Shown: positions 1 through 8,973, counted from the first letter of the stretch. The stretch: DNA of 64,000 nt from Sulfurimonas sp. HSL3-1 (GCF_039645995.1 NZ_CP147920.1:2170001-2234000); one strand, 5' to 3'. A program made the numbers and translations. Notes: generated by a model not told the origin, from the sequence alone.

Positions 1-603
1 GAGGAGCATCTTACGCAACAGTACCAGCGGCTGGCCGACCGCCTCTGCGGCACCGAAACCGCGCCGGGGCCGCTGCGCCTCTTCATCCCGCCCCGCACCT
101 TTGAACGACCGACGCTCGGTATCAATCCCGGGGCGACCTACGGTTCGGCCAAACGGTGGTACCCCGAAAAGTTTGCCGCCGTCGCCGCCCATTTTTCAGA
201 CCGCTACGACATCGTTATCTTCGGCGGTCCCGGCGAAACGGCCATGGCGGAGGCGATCGAAAAGGATCTGCAGGCACGGGAGGTCGAGAACTACCGCAAC
301 CTTGCCGGAAAAACGACCATCACCGAACTCTGCGCCGCTGTCGGGGGACTTTCGCTCTTTGTCACCAACGACAGCGGTCCGATGCACGTCGCGGCCGCCT
401 ACCGCGTCCCCACCGTCGCGATCTTCGGCCCGACACGCCACAAAGAGACCTGCCAATGGGGCAATCCTAAAAGCGCCATCGTCCGCCACGACCTGGAGTG
501 CGCTCCCTGCATGAAACGCGAATGTCCGCTCAAACATCATGAATGTATGAAATCGATTGAAGCGTATGAAGTCATTGAGGCAGCAGAAAAACTTATTGTC
601 TGA
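1..603 (+). CDS. waaF: Lipopolysaccharide heptosyltransferase II, C-terminal part
   Basis: The frame is open from base 1 to the TGA at 601-603, so the N-terminal half lies outside the window. The 200 visible residues form the C-terminal Rossmann domain of a GT9 ADP-heptose transferase: the nucleotide-binding stretch NPGATYGSAKRWYP (residues 42-55 of the fragment), the IFGGPGE strand, and the NDSGPMHVAAA and IFGPT motifs that bind the ADP-heptose donor. The four-cysteine tail (CAPCMKRECPLKHHEC) is also usual for WaaF. It adds the second heptose to the LPS inner core at the cytoplasmic face. The neighbours hldE and hldD make its donor. The last 66 bp are more AT-rich than the rest and are repeated at 695-760. 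Confidence 0.93.
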   Translation, partial: EEHLTQQYQRLADRLCGTETAPGPLRLFIPPRTFERPTLGINPGATYGSAKRWYPEKFAAVAAHFSDRYDIVIFGGPGETAMAEAIEKDLQAREVENYRNLAGKTTITELCAAVGGLSLFVTNDSGPMHVAAAYRVPTVAIFGPTRHKETCQWGNPKSAIVRHDLECAPCMKRECPLKHHECMKSIEAYEVIEAAEKLIV

Positions 604-694
604 TTCTGCCTTGTCAAAGGCTAGCTTCAGCGCCACAGCGGCCAGCGTAGCTCATGGGACTTGGTTCCATGGGCGTTTTCATCAATGGTGACAC

Positions 695-760
695 CATGAA
701 TGTATGAAATCGATCGAAGCGTATGAAGTCATTGAGGCGGCGGAGCGTCTGATCGTCTAG
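695..760 (+). pseudogene. Duplicated 3' end of waaF
   Basis: This stretch repeats the last 66 bp of waaF (538-603), with 55 of 66 bases identical by hand count. It encodes the same ending (HHECMKSIEAYEVIEAAE, then RLIV instead of KLIV) and its own TAG stop. Most differences are third-codon positions, and this copy uses GC-rich codons (GCG, GAG, CGT, CTG) while the copy in the live gene uses AT-rich ones. The 91 bp between the copies hold a 7-bp hairpin (653-659 with 665-671) and no gene. It has no start and is probably the original gene end, displaced by recombination or insertion. Confidence 0.8.
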
Positions 761-781
761 CCCCGCCGAGAAAGAAAGTGT

Positions 782-1384
782 TTAAAAGCGGAATTTGACG
801 CCGACGTACCACGCCTCGTTGAAGGTAAAATCTCCGCCGGAGAGATCGAAATCCGTATCGATTTTCCGGTAGCCCGCCGTCACCGCGGCGCGGTCGATGA
901 TCCGGATATCGAGGGAGAGGTCGTATTCGAGGTAGTTCTTCGCATCCTGCCACGCCAGCACCTCCGGTGCGTAATAGAGCGCCCCGCCCACGATAAAGGG
1001 AACCGGTAGGTTCAGCGGCAGCTCGTAACGCGCAAAAACACCGATCGGCAGGGCGTCAAAATCGTACCCTTCGATCGAGGTATAGACGAATTTCACCCCG
1101 AGCCCGAGGGTCAGGGCATCGTTGCCCGAGAGACGCTGCGCTACGGCAAAGTGCGCATCGAAGAGATCGTGGTCCTTGTCGCGGAGTTCGTCGCTGTGAT
1201 GATAGGAGCCGCGGAGGTAACGGGCCCCGAGAAAGACCGTCTCCGGATCGACGGCATCGTTGAACTGTCCCATGTCAAAGTCGAGCTTCGCATTGAGATC
1301 GTAGTTGTTCAGGTTCAGTTCCGCTTCGTGCATCGCGAACAGCGAGCAGCCGAGCGCCAGCGTGGTTACCAAAGTTTTCAGCAT
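782..1384 (-). CDS. YfaZ-like outer-membrane beta-barrel protein
   Basis: 200 residues beginning with a short signal peptide ([17 protein letters not shown]) and ending in phenylalanine (VGVKFRF), the signature of an outer-membrane barrel. Alternating hydrophobic strands run throughout, with features of the YfaZ family: [15 protein letters not shown] near the N-terminus, FLGARYL, and a GYRKID strand near the end. Function within the family is not established. A strong AGGAGGG ribosome site precedes the ATG, and the start overlaps the end of hldE by 7 bp, so it is probably co-transcribed with the heptose genes. In several relatives this position after hldE is held by gmhA, which is absent here. 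Confidence 0.7.
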   Translation of the reverse strand: MLKTLVTTLALGCSLFAMHEAELNLNNYDLNAKLDFDMGQFNDAVDPETVFLGARYLRGSYHHSDELRDKDHDLFDAHFAVAQRLSGNDALTLGLGVKFVYTSIEGYDFDALPIGVFARYELPLNLPVPFIVGGALYYAPEVLAWQDAKNYLEYDLSLDIRIIDRAAVTAGYRKIDTDFDLSGGDFTFNEAWYVGVKFRF

Positions 1385-2814
1385 GTTGTTCCCTCCTGGA
1401 TTCTTGCTATGGTCTTCGTCGTACTTTTGCCTTCGACGAAATCGACGAGTTTCAGCTCGCCTGCAAATTCGGTTCCGACGACGGCTTTACCCTCATAGTC
1501 CCCCCCTTTGACGAGGACGTCGGGGCAGAGCATCTTGATCAGCTCGTAGGGCGTATCGTCGCCGAACTTGACGACATAGTCCACCGACTCCAGCGCGGCG
1601 AGGATGTAGGCGCGGTCATCTTCGCTGTTGACCGGGCGCGAGGGGCCTTTGAGGGCGCGGACGGAGGCGTCGGAGTTGAGCCCGACGATCAGGATGTCGC
1701 CGAAGCTCTTGGCGACCTGGAGGTACTTGACGTGTCCGACGTGCAGAATGTCGAAACAGCCGTTGGTAAAGACGATGCGTTTCCCCCCGGCCCGGCAGCG
1801 GTTGACGATCCGGTCGATCTCCTCGAAGCTCTTGATGTGCGCATCGGAGCTGCTCTGGTGCAGCATCGCCTCGTACTCTTCGATCTCATCCAGGGTCACC
1901 GTTGCCGAACCGATCTTGCCGACGACGACCCCGGCGGCGAGGTTCGCGAAACGGGCCGCGTCGTCGATGCTGAGACCCGAACTCAGCCCAAACGCGATGG
2001 AGGCGATCACCGTATCGCCCGCCCCCGTCACGTCATAGACCTCCTGGGCCACGGTCGGGAAACGCTTGAGCTTCTCGTCGAAGATCGCGATCCCGTCCTC
2101 GGAGAGAGTGATCATGGAGCGGTCGAGGCCGCACTCGCTTTTCAGCCACAGCAGCGCTGCCTTCAGGCTCTCGTCGTCTTTGATCTCGATGCCGGTCGCC
2201 TCGATCGCCTCTTTTTTATTGGGGGTCAGCAGGTGCGCGCCGCGGTACTTCGTGTAGTTGCGCCCTTTCGGGTCGACGAGCACCTTCTTGCCCCCCGCGC
2301 GAGCCCGGGTGATGACCCCCTGCGCCAAGGCCGGGGTGAGCACCCCTTTGCCGTAGTCGGAGAGAATAATGATGTCGTAGAGGAAAAGGTCCTTCTCCAC
2401 CGCGGCGAGGATCTTCGATTCGGAGGCTTCGGTAATGGCATCCTTGGACTCTTTGTCGTAACGGAGGATCTGCTGGTTCGCGGCGATAACGCGGCTCTTT
2501 TTACTCGTTTTGCGGCCCGGCTGCGTCACCAGCCCCTCCGTCTTCACCCCGATGCTTTTGAGCATCAGCGTCAGCTCCTTGCCGTTGGCGTCATCCCCGA
2601 TGGCCGAGGCGACGCTGACGGAGGCGCCCAGGGCGGTCAGGTTGTTGATGACGTTGCCCGCCCCGCCCAGCACCGTCGTCTCGTTGGCAACGTCGACGAC
2701 CTGCACCGGCGCCTCGGGGGAGATGCGTTCCGCCCGGCCCCAGAGGTAGTGGTCGATCATCAGATCGCCGATGACGAGGATATTGGGACGGCTGTTACGC
2801 AGCAACGGGATCAT
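1378..2814 (-). CDS. hldE: Bifunctional heptose-7-phosphate kinase / heptose-1-phosphate adenylyltransferase
   Basis: 478 residues, the usual length for the fused enzyme. Residues 1-320 are a ribokinase-type (PfkB) domain with GGAGNV near the N-terminus and the GAGDTV anion hole and catalytic Asp. Residues from about 340 are a cytidylyltransferase-like domain with [13 protein letters not shown] (HxGH nucleotide-binding motif). It phosphorylates D-glycero-D-manno-heptose 7-phosphate at C1 and, after the phosphatase GmhB, adenylylates the 1-phosphate to ADP-heptose for LPS core synthesis. It overlaps hldD upstream by 4 bp (ATGA), indicating translational coupling. Confidence 0.96.
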   Translation of the reverse strand: MIPLLRNSRPNILVIGDLMIDHYLWGRAERISPEAPVQVVDVANETTVLGGAGNVINNLTALGASVSVASAIGDDANGKELTLMLKSIGVKTEGLVTQPGRKTSKKSRVIAANQQILRYDKESKDAITEASESKILAAVEKDLFLYDIIILSDYGKGVLTPALAQGVITRARAGGKKVLVDPKGRNYTKYRGAHLLTPNKKEAIEATGIEIKDDESLKAALLWLKSECGLDRSMITLSEDGIAIFDEKLKRFPTVAQEVYDVTGAGDTVIASIAFGLSSGLSIDDAARFANLAAGVVVGKIGSATVTLDEIEEYEAMLHQSSSDAHIKSFEEIDRIVNRCRAGGKRIVFTNGCFDILHVGHVKYLQVAKSFGDILIVGLNSDASVRALKGPSRPVNSEDDRAYILAALESVDYVVKFGDDTPYELIKMLCPDVLVKGGDYEGKAVVGTEFAGELKLVDFVEGKSTTKTIARIQEGTTC

Positions 2815-3818
2815 TTGACCTCTTCTTCAAAGAGGCGCTTGATCTCGGGAATGTAGGCTTTGATCCCGTCTTCGAGCTCATAGCGCGGTTTGTAGCCCAG
2901 TCCCCGCATCGTGCTGCCGATGTCCGCTTCCGTATGGAACTGGTAGCGTCCGACGAAGGGGTTCGGAATATACTCGCACGGCAGCGCTGTGCCCAGCTCT
3001 TTTTGGAGCGAGTCGACGATGGACTGGAAGGAGCGCGCCTTCCCGGTCCCGACGTTGTAGATGCCGTTCTCTTTTGGGTGCATCGCCAGGACGTTCGCCT
3101 GGATGATATCCTCGATGTAGATAAAGTCGCGCACGATCTTGTCCGAGCCTTCGAAGAGGCGCGGGTTTTTGCCGGCGAGAATCTGGTGGCCGAACTGTAC
3201 GACCATCGAGGCGGTCTTGTTCTTGAAGAACTCCCGCGGCCCGTAGACGTTGAAATAGCGCAGACCGACGATGCCGATCTTCTCGCGTTTCATATAATCA
3301 CGGCTGAGATGGTCCATCATCAGCTTCGAAAAGCCGTAGACGTTCTGCGGTGCTTCGACCCCGACGCGCTGCGGCGAGGAAGCGTCGCCGTAGGTCGCGC
3401 CCGAAGAGGCGTAGATCATGTTTGCCCCCTGGCGCACTGCCATGTCGAGCAGGTCCTTGTAGGCGTTGAGGTTCGTACGGATCATCAAGTCCTGCTCCAG
3501 CGCCGTCGTGTCGGAGATCGCCGCCTCGTGGAAGATGTAATCGAAATCGTAATCCCCCTCCAGCTTGGCCAGCAGCGCCTTGTCGTTGATGTCGCCGCTG
3601 ATCACCTCGCCGCGGAAACCGATCAGGTTTTTGAAGTGGCCGAAGCTCTTGAGGTTGCCGTTTGAGAGGGTCTCGCCGCTGCGGAAACTGTCGAGCACGA
3701 CGACATGGGCTTCGGGATGATTCTCCTGAAAGTAGAAGGCCAGGTTCGCGCCGATAAAGCCTGCGCCCCCCGTGATCAGAATCGTCTTGTTTTTCAGGTC
3801 GTCATCAATATAGCGCAT
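2811..3818 (-). CDS. hldD: ADP-L-glycero-D-manno-heptose 6-epimerase
   Basis: 335-residue extended short-chain dehydrogenase. The Rossmann motif [11 protein letters not shown] is at residues 17-27, and the catalytic Tyr-Lys pair is in [11 protein letters not shown]. The motif YFNVYGPRE and the C-terminal region are typical of HldD rather than of other epimerases. It converts ADP-D-glycero- to ADP-L-glycero-D-manno-heptose with bound NADP, the last step before WaaC/WaaF. It is first in the hldD-hldE-yfaZ transcription unit, with an AGGGA ribosome site upstream of the ATG. Confidence 0.95.
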   Translation of the reverse strand: MRYIDDDLKNKTILITGGAGFIGANLAFYFQENHPEAHVVVLDSFRSGETLSNGNLKSFGHFKNLIGFRGEVISGDINDKALLAKLEGDYDFDYIFHEAAISDTTALEQDLMIRTNLNAYKDLLDMAVRQGANMIYASSGATYGDASSPQRVGVEAPQNVYGFSKLMMDHLSRDYMKREKIGIVGLRYFNVYGPREFFKNKTASMVVQFGHQILAGKNPRLFEGSDKIVRDFIYIEDIIQANVLAMHPKENGIYNVGTGKARSFQSIVDSLQKELGTALPCEYIPNPFVGRYQFHTEADIGSTMRGLGYKPRYELEDGIKAYIPEIKRLFEEEVK

Positions 3819-3846
3819 CGTTTTTCCCTACGTTAAAAATTAGGGG

Positions 3847-3852
3847 ATTTTA
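3847..3852 (-). promoter_or_regulatory. Candidate -10 box for hldD-hldE
   Basis: On the minus strand, TAAAAT preceded by GG lies about 29 bp upstream of the hldD ATG in an otherwise empty, AT-richer gap (3819-4000). Campylobacterota sigma-70 promoters often lack a clear -35 box, as here. Position and sequence only; no further support. Confidence 0.3.
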
Positions 3853-3962
3853 CCATTTTGAACGTAACAACCCTCTAAGGGCCAGTTTTTGTTCAACAGA
3901 AGTGAACATCTCGTTAAGTGAAACTAATAGGAATGATTAACAATGTTTAAGAGTCAAATCTG

Positions 3963-3968
3963 TATAAT
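3963..3968 (+). promoter_or_regulatory. Sigma-70 -10 box for the cytochrome c gene
   Basis: A perfect TATAAT preceded by CTG sits 32 bp upstream of the cytochrome ATG. A TTGGAG ribosome site follows (about 3987-3992). The gap between the divergent hldD and cytochrome genes carries both promoters. Confidence 0.55.
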
Positions 3969-4000
3969 GAACCCCGAAATTTTCACTTGGAGACCTAAAA

Positions 4001-4297
4001 ATGAAAAAAATCGCTCTGACTCTGCTTGTTGCTAGCGTATCTCTGATGGCGGCTGACGGTGCTGCTCTGTACAAAAAATGTGCTGCGTGCCACGGTGCAA
4101 GCGGCGAGAAAAAAGCCCTCGGTAAATCTGAGATCATCAAAGGCTGGGATGCTGCTAAAACTGCTGCAGCTCTGACTGACTACAAAGCCGGTACACGTAA
4201 CATCCACGGTATGGGTGCACTGATGAAAGGTCAGGTTGCTCCGTACTCTGAAGCAGACATCAAAGCTGTTGCAGCTTACATCGCTGGCCTGAAGTAA
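4001..4297 (+). CDS. Small periplasmic c-type cytochrome (class I, c553-like)
   Basis: 98 residues with a cleavable signal peptide (MKKIALTLLVASVSLMA) and one haem site CAACH (residues 27-31); the distal methionine ligand is probably in NIHGMGALMKG. Length and pattern match the small cytochrome c553 proteins of Campylobacterota, which carry electrons between the bc1 complex and terminal oxidases or reductases in the periplasm. The gene stands alone with a perfect TATAAT box and its own terminator. Its codon choice favours GCT, CTG and AAA, suggesting high expression. The exact partner cannot be read from the sequence. Confidence 0.9.
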   Translation: MKKIALTLLVASVSLMAADGAALYKKCAACHGASGEKKALGKSEIIKGWDAAKTAAALTDYKAGTRNIHGMGALMKGQVAPYSEADIKAVAAYIAGLK

Positions 4298-4307
4298 TTC
4301 CGGCCCC

Positions 4308-4327
4308 GTTCCGCATCCCTGCGGGAC
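4308..4327 (+). terminator. Hairpin terminator after the cytochrome gene
   Basis: An 8-bp stem (4308-4315 with 4320-4327, one G-T pair) closes a 4-base loop and is followed by CTCTTTTCT. It begins 11 bases after the stop codon, so it probably ends the monocistronic cytochrome transcript. Confidence 0.5.
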
Positions 4328-4458
4328 ACCTCTTTTCTACACGCAATTTTCCACCCTACCCCGCTTTCACAAAACGTTCAACCGTATCCATACGAACGCT
4401 ATCCATTATCACGTCGTTCTGACAGCGATTACACCACAGCAGTTTCAGCCTCAACGGC

Positions 4459-5352
4459 CTACCGCACCCACTGGTCCAGAATGATGAGCACCAGGAAAAC
4501 GATCCCGAGGTAGCCGTTGACGGTAAAGAAGGCGCGGTCGATCTTCGTAAAATCCTTGCGGACAAGGTAGTGTTCATACCCCAGCATCAGCGCACTTGCT
4601 GCCACCGCCATCCAGGCGAAGAACCCCAGCTCTGCCGCCCAGACGAACATCCACCAGAACAGCACCGTATTGAGGTGAAAGAGGGTTGAGATGAAGAGGG
4701 TCGCTTTCGGACCATAGACGGAAGGCACGGAGTGCAGCCCGTGAAGCTTGTCGAATTCGATGTCCTGCAGCGAATAGAGCAGATCAAAGCCGGCCACCCA
4801 GAAAAGGACGCCAAGGGAGAGCAGTACCGACCATTGCGGCACGCTTTCGCTCACCGCGACCACCCCGGCCAGGGGCGCAAGCCCCAGGGAAATGCCCAGC
4901 ACGACATGAGCCAGCTCGCTGAAACGCTTGAAATACGAATAGCTTCCCAGCACCGCCAGTACGGGAATCGCCAGCATAAAGGCCAGATCATTGATCAGAT
5001 AGGCGACAATGATAAAGACGAGGGCGTTGACAACGGAAAAGAGCAGGATCGTCGTGCTGTCGAGACGGCCGTCGGCGTTGGGGCGCTCCTGGGTCCTCGG
5101 GTTCAGCGCGTCGATATCGCGGTCGGCATAGCGGTTGACCCCCATGGCGAAGTTGCGCGCCGATATTGCCGCCAGAATCCCCAGCAGCAGCAGCGAAAAG
5201 CCGAACCAACCCCCGGCGGCGACGATCATCGCAATGAAGATGAACGGAAGAGAGAAGATGGAGTGCTGGAACATCACCAGCTCATTGAAATCATGCAGTT
5301 TGGCGACGATGCGTTTCACCCGGCTACTCACTTTTTTGTTTAATTGTATCAA
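4459..5352 (-). CDS. mqnP: UbiA-family prenyltransferase, probably menaquinone (futalosine pathway) MqnP
   Basis: 297 residues with seven to nine predicted membrane helices. The first Asp-rich motif is NRYADRDID (about residues 73-81), binding the Mg-prenyl diphosphate, and the second is LQDIEFDKLHG. The early stretch FQHSIFSLPFIF is typical of the UbiA proteins of Campylobacterota, which make menaquinone by the futalosine route and not ubiquinone; hence MqnP rather than UbiA. It attaches the polyprenyl tail to the aromatic ring precursor in the cytoplasmic membrane. No other mqn gene is in the window. The start overlaps the end of the upstream hydrolase gene by 29 bp. Confidence 0.8.
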   Translation of the reverse strand: MIQLNKKVSSRVKRIVAKLHDFNELVMFQHSIFSLPFIFIAMIVAAGGWFGFSLLLLGILAAISARNFAMGVNRYADRDIDALNPRTQERPNADGRLDSTTILLFSVVNALVFIIVAYLINDLAFMLAIPVLAVLGSYSYFKRFSELAHVVLGISLGLAPLAGVVAVSESVPQWSVLLSLGVLFWVAGFDLLYSLQDIEFDKLHGLHSVPSVYGPKATLFISTLFHLNTVLFWWMFVWAAELGFFAWMAVAASALMLGYEHYLVRKDFTKIDRAFFTVNGYLGIVFLVLIILDQWVR

Positions 5353-6196
5353 AAATCAGCATAGCCGAGGCATCCTTGTCAAAGAGAGGCCTGCGCAGAA
5401 ACGACAAAAAGCGCTGCCGCACCCGGGGATGGGCGAAGGCGTTGATATGCCCGGCACTCGTTATGAGCCAGAAGGCGCGCGGCCGCGCCGACGCATCAAA
5501 GAGCTGCCAGCTGTGGTTGGGGGAGATGATGCTGTCTTTGGAGCCGGCGAGGTAAAGCTTCGGTACCGCCAGCGACGGAGCGATCCCGATGGGATCGTAA
5601 CGGTCCGTCAGGGCCAGCGACGCGCTCCACTGTACGGGCCACCCCACGACGGAGCGGTCAAGCGCCTCCCTACCCGCCTGGGGCAGCGAAGCAAAGGTAC
5701 TGTCCAAGACGGCCAGCGCGATCCTCTCCGTCCCCTGCCGCGCCAGGGCATTGAACAGAAGCGCGCCTCCCAGCGACTGCCCGATCACGGTCACCTTCCC
5801 GCTGCGCCGGGCCAGCACGTATGCCAGGGCGGCTTGGGTATCTTCCACCGCACCCTCCAGCCCCGGGGTGCCCTCCGAGGCGCCGTACCCCCGGTAATCG
5901 AAGATAAACACCTCGTATCCCGCCCGTACTAGCCAGTCAAAACCGGTAAAGTGCGCCGAGATGTTCTGCGCGTTTCCGTGCACGATGATCACCGTGCCCA
6001 GCCGTGCGGACCGGGGTTCAAGCCACCAGCCCGACAGCCGCGTACCGTCTTTCGAATCGAAATGCGCTTCCCGGTAACTGATGTTGAGATCCGACGGCGT
6101 CGCATAGAGCCGTGAATCGGGCTGAAACACCATCGCTTCGCACCCCCACAGCGCCAATAATACCGCGAAAGCAACCGCATAGCCCGTCCATTTCAT
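5324..6196 (-). CDS. Alpha/beta hydrolase with lipoprotein signal
   Basis: 290 residues from the chosen ATG at 6196, which has an AAGGAG ribosome site; an open frame extends 10 codons further but has no such site. The N-terminus (MKWTGYAVAFAVLLALWGC) is a lipoprotein signal ending in a lipobox-like cysteine. The body is an alpha/beta hydrolase of the BEM46/YheT-like group: HGNAQN oxyanion region, DYRGYGASEG, nucleophile GQSLGG, acid Asp in GSKDSII and final His in SAGHINAF. Substrate unknown. It precedes mqnP and overlaps it by 29 bp. Confidence 0.8.
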   Translation of the reverse strand: MKWTGYAVAFAVLLALWGCEAMVFQPDSRLYATPSDLNISYREAHFDSKDGTRLSGWWLEPRSARLGTVIIVHGNAQNISAHFTGFDWLVRAGYEVFIFDYRGYGASEGTPGLEGAVEDTQAALAYVLARRSGKVTVIGQSLGGALLFNALARQGTERIALAVLDSTFASLPQAGREALDRSVVGWPVQWSASLALTDRYDPIGIAPSLAVPKLYLAGSKDSIISPNHSWQLFDASARPRAFWLITSAGHINAFAHPRVRQRFLSFLRRPLFDKDASAMLIFDTIKQKSE

Positions 6197-6246
6197 CCCG
6201 CTTCTCCTTGTGCCTTTTCTACACAACTTTAACAGCGATTGTAGCG

Positions 6247-6252
6247 TATACT
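6247..6252 (+). promoter_or_regulatory. Candidate -10 box directly before miaA
   Basis: TATACT ends six bases before the A of the miaA ATG, so transcription would begin at or next to the start codon. No ribosome site is visible between it and the ATG. This suggests a leaderless or nearly leaderless mRNA. Confidence 0.35.
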
Positions 6253-6258
6253 GTCGTC

Positions 6259-7155
6259 ATGAAAACGATCGCCCTCATCGGACCCACGGCCTCGGGCAAG
6301 AGCGACCTTGCCCTGCGGGCCGCCGCCGTCACGGGCGCGCGTATCCTCTCCCTTGATTCCCTCAGCATCTACAAGGGGATCGACATCGCCTCGGCCAAGC
6401 CCACGCTCGAAGAGCGCAGGGAGATCATCCACTACGGCATCGACGTCCTGACACCGGACCGGCCCTTCGACGTCACGACCTTCGTCGATCTCTACCGACA
6501 GGCGCTCAGAGACTGCGAAGCCGCCGGTGTACCGCTGATCATCGTCGGCGGGACCTCCTTTTACCTTAAGGTGCTTTTCGACGGGATCTCCGAAACCCCC
6601 GCGACCGATGACACCACCCGCGAGAAGGTCGCGGCACTGCTGCAGGAGCAGGCAAAGGCGTACGCCCTGCTGCAGCGCGTCGATCCGGAGTATATGGCCG
6701 GGATCGACGCCAACGACCGCTACCGCACCGAAAAGATGCTCACGATCTACCTGCAGACGGGCACGCCCCCCTCGGCATGGTTTGCGGCCCACCCCCCCGA
6801 ACCGATCCTGACTGATGCCCCCCTCTTCGCGATCGACGTCCCCCGCGACCTGCTGCGCGAACGCATCACCCTGCGCACCCACAAAATGATCGCCTCCGGG
6901 CTCATTGACGAAGTCGCCCGCCTGGAACGGCAGTACGGCCGTGCACCCAACCCCATGAAAGCGATCGGCATCATCGAGGTGCTGGAGTACCTTGACGGGA
7001 AGGTCTCCACAGAGGAGATGACGCAGCAGATCATTACCCACACGGCGCAGCTGGCCAAACGGCAGCAGACCTTTAACCGCAACCAGTTTGCGCGGCAAAC
7101 CCTGCTGCCCTACGAAGCGCTGCTGGAGCCCATAATTTCCGCCCTTTCCGATTAA
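6259..7155 (+). CDS. miaA: tRNA dimethylallyltransferase
   Basis: 298 residues, standard length. MKTIALIGPTASGKSDLA at the start holds the P-loop (residues 8-15), followed by the substrate-binding DSLSIYKGIDIASAKP, and GGTSFYLKVLFDGI. It transfers a dimethylallyl group to N6 of A37 in tRNAs that read codons beginning with U. The start at 6259 is chosen because the family begins just before the P-loop; the frame stays open 49 codons upstream but that part is unlike any MiaA and overlaps the hydrolase gene on the other strand. No Shine-Dalgarno sequence is seen before this ATG. Confidence 0.95.
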   Translation: MKTIALIGPTASGKSDLALRAAAVTGARILSLDSLSIYKGIDIASAKPTLEERREIIHYGIDVLTPDRPFDVTTFVDLYRQALRDCEAAGVPLIIVGGTSFYLKVLFDGISETPATDDTTREKVAALLQEQAKAYALLQRVDPEYMAGIDANDRYRTEKMLTIYLQTGTPPSAWFAAHPPEPILTDAPLFAIDVPRDLLRERITLRTHKMIASGLIDEVARLERQYGRAPNPMKAIGIIEVLEYLDGKVSTEEMTQQIITHTAQLAKRQQTFNRNQFARQTLLPYEALLEPIISALSD

Positions 7156-7191
7156 CGTTTACGCCCCCTTTCACCTTAATTCCCTCCGTGT

Positions 7192-7197
7192 TATAAT
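7192..7197 (+). promoter_or_regulatory. Extended -10 promoter for the diguanylate cyclase
   Basis: TGTTATAAT (a perfect TATAAT with the TG extension) lies 47 bp upstream of the ATG at 7245, in an AT-rich leader. Confidence 0.55.
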
Positions 7198-7244
7198 AGA
7201 TAAATATACACTTAATAATATCGATCAATCAGGGAGTGCAATCA

Positions 7245-8429
7245 ATGAAGGGCAAAATCGCCTTACTCGCAGGCGGATGGATTTTAGTCGTCCTCTTCTC
7301 ATGGACATGGGAGTTTTACCATAACAAAAACCTTGAGGAGGACGCCATGCTCAAAAGCGGGCGGGCCTTCTTCCAGCAGATCGTGCTGACCCGCGAGTGG
7401 AATGCACGCCACGGGGGGGTCTACGTCTTCGCCGACGAAACAACACCGCCCAATCCCCACCTCAAGAATGTGCGGCGGGACATCCCCCTGCCGGACGGGC
7501 AGCTGCTGACCCTGGTCAACCCCGCCTATATGACCCGACAGCTCTCCGAACTGGCGGAAAAGTACGACGGCCTGCAGATCCATATCACCAGCCTGAAACC
7601 GATCCGTCCCGAAAATGCACCGAAGGCCTGGGAACGCACGGTACTCGAATCCTTTTACCACGGGACAAAAGAGTACGGCGCCTTTTTCGACGGCGGGTAC
7701 CGTTACATGGCCCCGCTCTATACGGAGAAAAGCTGCCTGAAATGCCATGAATCCCAAGGCTACAAGGTCGGTGATATCCGCGGCGGTGTCAGCGTCACCA
7801 TTCCCCACGTTATCGCCCCGCAGCTTCCGCTGGGCGGCGGTCATCTCCTCATTGCCCTGAGCGGGCTGGGGATCATCCTGCTGGTCGGCTGGCGCCTGCG
7901 GCGTGCCTACCAAACCGTCAAAGAGCAGAGCATGATCGATCCGCTCACCGGCATCGCGAACCGCCGCCACTTTATGAAGCGTCTGAAAGAGGAGTACCAG
8001 CGCTCATTGCGCGAACAGCATCCCGTCGCGCTGATCATGGCGGATATCGACTCGTTCAAAGCCTATAATGACACCTACGGCCATATCGAGGGGGACCAGT
8101 GCCTGCTCAGCGTGGCTCATACGATGCAGGAGTCCCTCAAACGCCCCGGCGACTGCATCGCCCGTTACGGGGGCGAGGAGTTCATCATCATGCTTCCCAA
8201 TACTCCCCTTGCCAACGCCGCGCATTTTGCGGAGGAGCTGCGCCGTCATATCGAAGCACTGAAAATCCGTCATGAAAGCTCCGCCGGCGGTGATATCGTG
8301 ACCGCCAGTTTCGGGGTCGCCGAAACGGAAGCCGGCGACGCCGACTATGAAGCTGTTATCCGGCGGGCCGACGCCGCGCTATACGCGGCAAAAAAGGCGG
8401 GACGGAACCGCGTCAACGCTGTCGTCTGA
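7245..8429 (+). CDS. Membrane diguanylate cyclase with DUF3365 haem-type sensor
   Basis: 394 residues. The start is the ATG at 7245, with AGGGAG eight bases upstream; a GTG at 7236 overlaps that site and is less likely. A membrane helix near residues 5-22 is followed by a periplasmic DUF3365 (Tll0287-type) domain carrying CLKCH at residues 164-168, a covalent haem-binding motif. A second helix (about residues 198-218) leads to a GGDEF domain with the active site GGEEF (309-313) and the product-inhibition I-site RPGD (300-303), five residues upstream. It should make cyclic di-GMP in response to a haem-sensed signal (redox or gas), but the signal is inferred. Confidence 0.88.
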   Translation: MKGKIALLAGGWILVVLFSWTWEFYHNKNLEEDAMLKSGRAFFQQIVLTREWNARHGGVYVFADETTPPNPHLKNVRRDIPLPDGQLLTLVNPAYMTRQLSELAEKYDGLQIHITSLKPIRPENAPKAWERTVLESFYHGTKEYGAFFDGGYRYMAPLYTEKSCLKCHESQGYKVGDIRGGVSVTIPHVIAPQLPLGGGHLLIALSGLGIILLVGWRLRRAYQTVKEQSMIDPLTGIANRRHFMKRLKEEYQRSLREQHPVALIMADIDSFKAYNDTYGHIEGDQCLLSVAHTMQESLKRPGDCIARYGGEEFIIMLPNTPLANAAHFAEELRRHIEALKIRHESSAGGDIVTASFGVAETEAGDADYEAVIRRADAALYAAKKAGRNRVNAVV

Positions 8430-8964
8430 CGATGCGCCATCCCCAGACCGCCATCGCGGCAAGGGCGACCCCGAGGGCACCATAGAGGGCATAGCGGTGC
8501 GCCTCGGCGAAAAAGAGCGCCACGGTATGCCCCAGCAGGTAACCCGCCAGTGCAACGGCAACGGCCCAGAGCGCCGCACCGGCGGCATTGAGCAGCAGAA
8601 ACTTTCCCGGGGCGATCCCGCTCGCGCCGAGCAGAAAAGGGGTGACCGTCCGCAAACCGTAGAGAAAACGGAAGCCGACGATCAGCGCGTTCTGTCGGCG
8701 ATGCAGCAGCGAACGTACCCGTTCGGATTTTGCCTTCCAGCGCGGGCGTTTCTCCAGCAGCGCCATTCCCTGCTTCCGGCCGATGAAAAAATAGAACTGA
8801 TCCCCGACAAAACTGCCTGCAAAGGCGGATACGATCACCCACGGCAACTCCAGATAGCCTGCATGGGCAAGGTAGCCGCCGATCACGAGGACCGTCTCCC
8901 CTTCCAAAAAGGTGCCCGCGGCGATCATCGCATAGCCGTACGTCATCACCAGCGCTTCAAGCAT
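8413..8964 (-). CDS. DedA/SNARE-associated family membrane protein
   Basis: 183 residues with four or five membrane helices. Family marks: FLEGETVLVIGGYLA near the N-terminus, the GDQFYFFIGR segment, and RFLYGLRTVTPFLLGASG, the conserved Arg-containing re-entrant region. DedA proteins are membrane-embedded and thought to act in undecaprenyl-phosphate or phospholipid turnover and proton-motive-force homeostasis; the specific role here is unknown. It follows the DUF4010 gene by 9 bp and its 3' end overlaps the convergent diguanylate cyclase gene by 17 bp. Confidence 0.85.
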   Translation of the reverse strand: MLEALVMTYGYAMIAAGTFLEGETVLVIGGYLAHAGYLELPWVIVSAFAGSFVGDQFYFFIGRKQGMALLEKRPRWKAKSERVRSLLHRRQNALIVGFRFLYGLRTVTPFLLGASGIAPGKFLLLNAAGAALWAVAVALAGYLLGHTVALFFAEAHRYALYGALGVALAAMAVWGWRIVRRQR

Positions 8965-8973
8965 CCTCTTCTC

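Noticed and set aside
729..953. Small minus-strand frame at the left end
   Set aside because: Overlaps the YfaZ-like gene in another frame, no family match.
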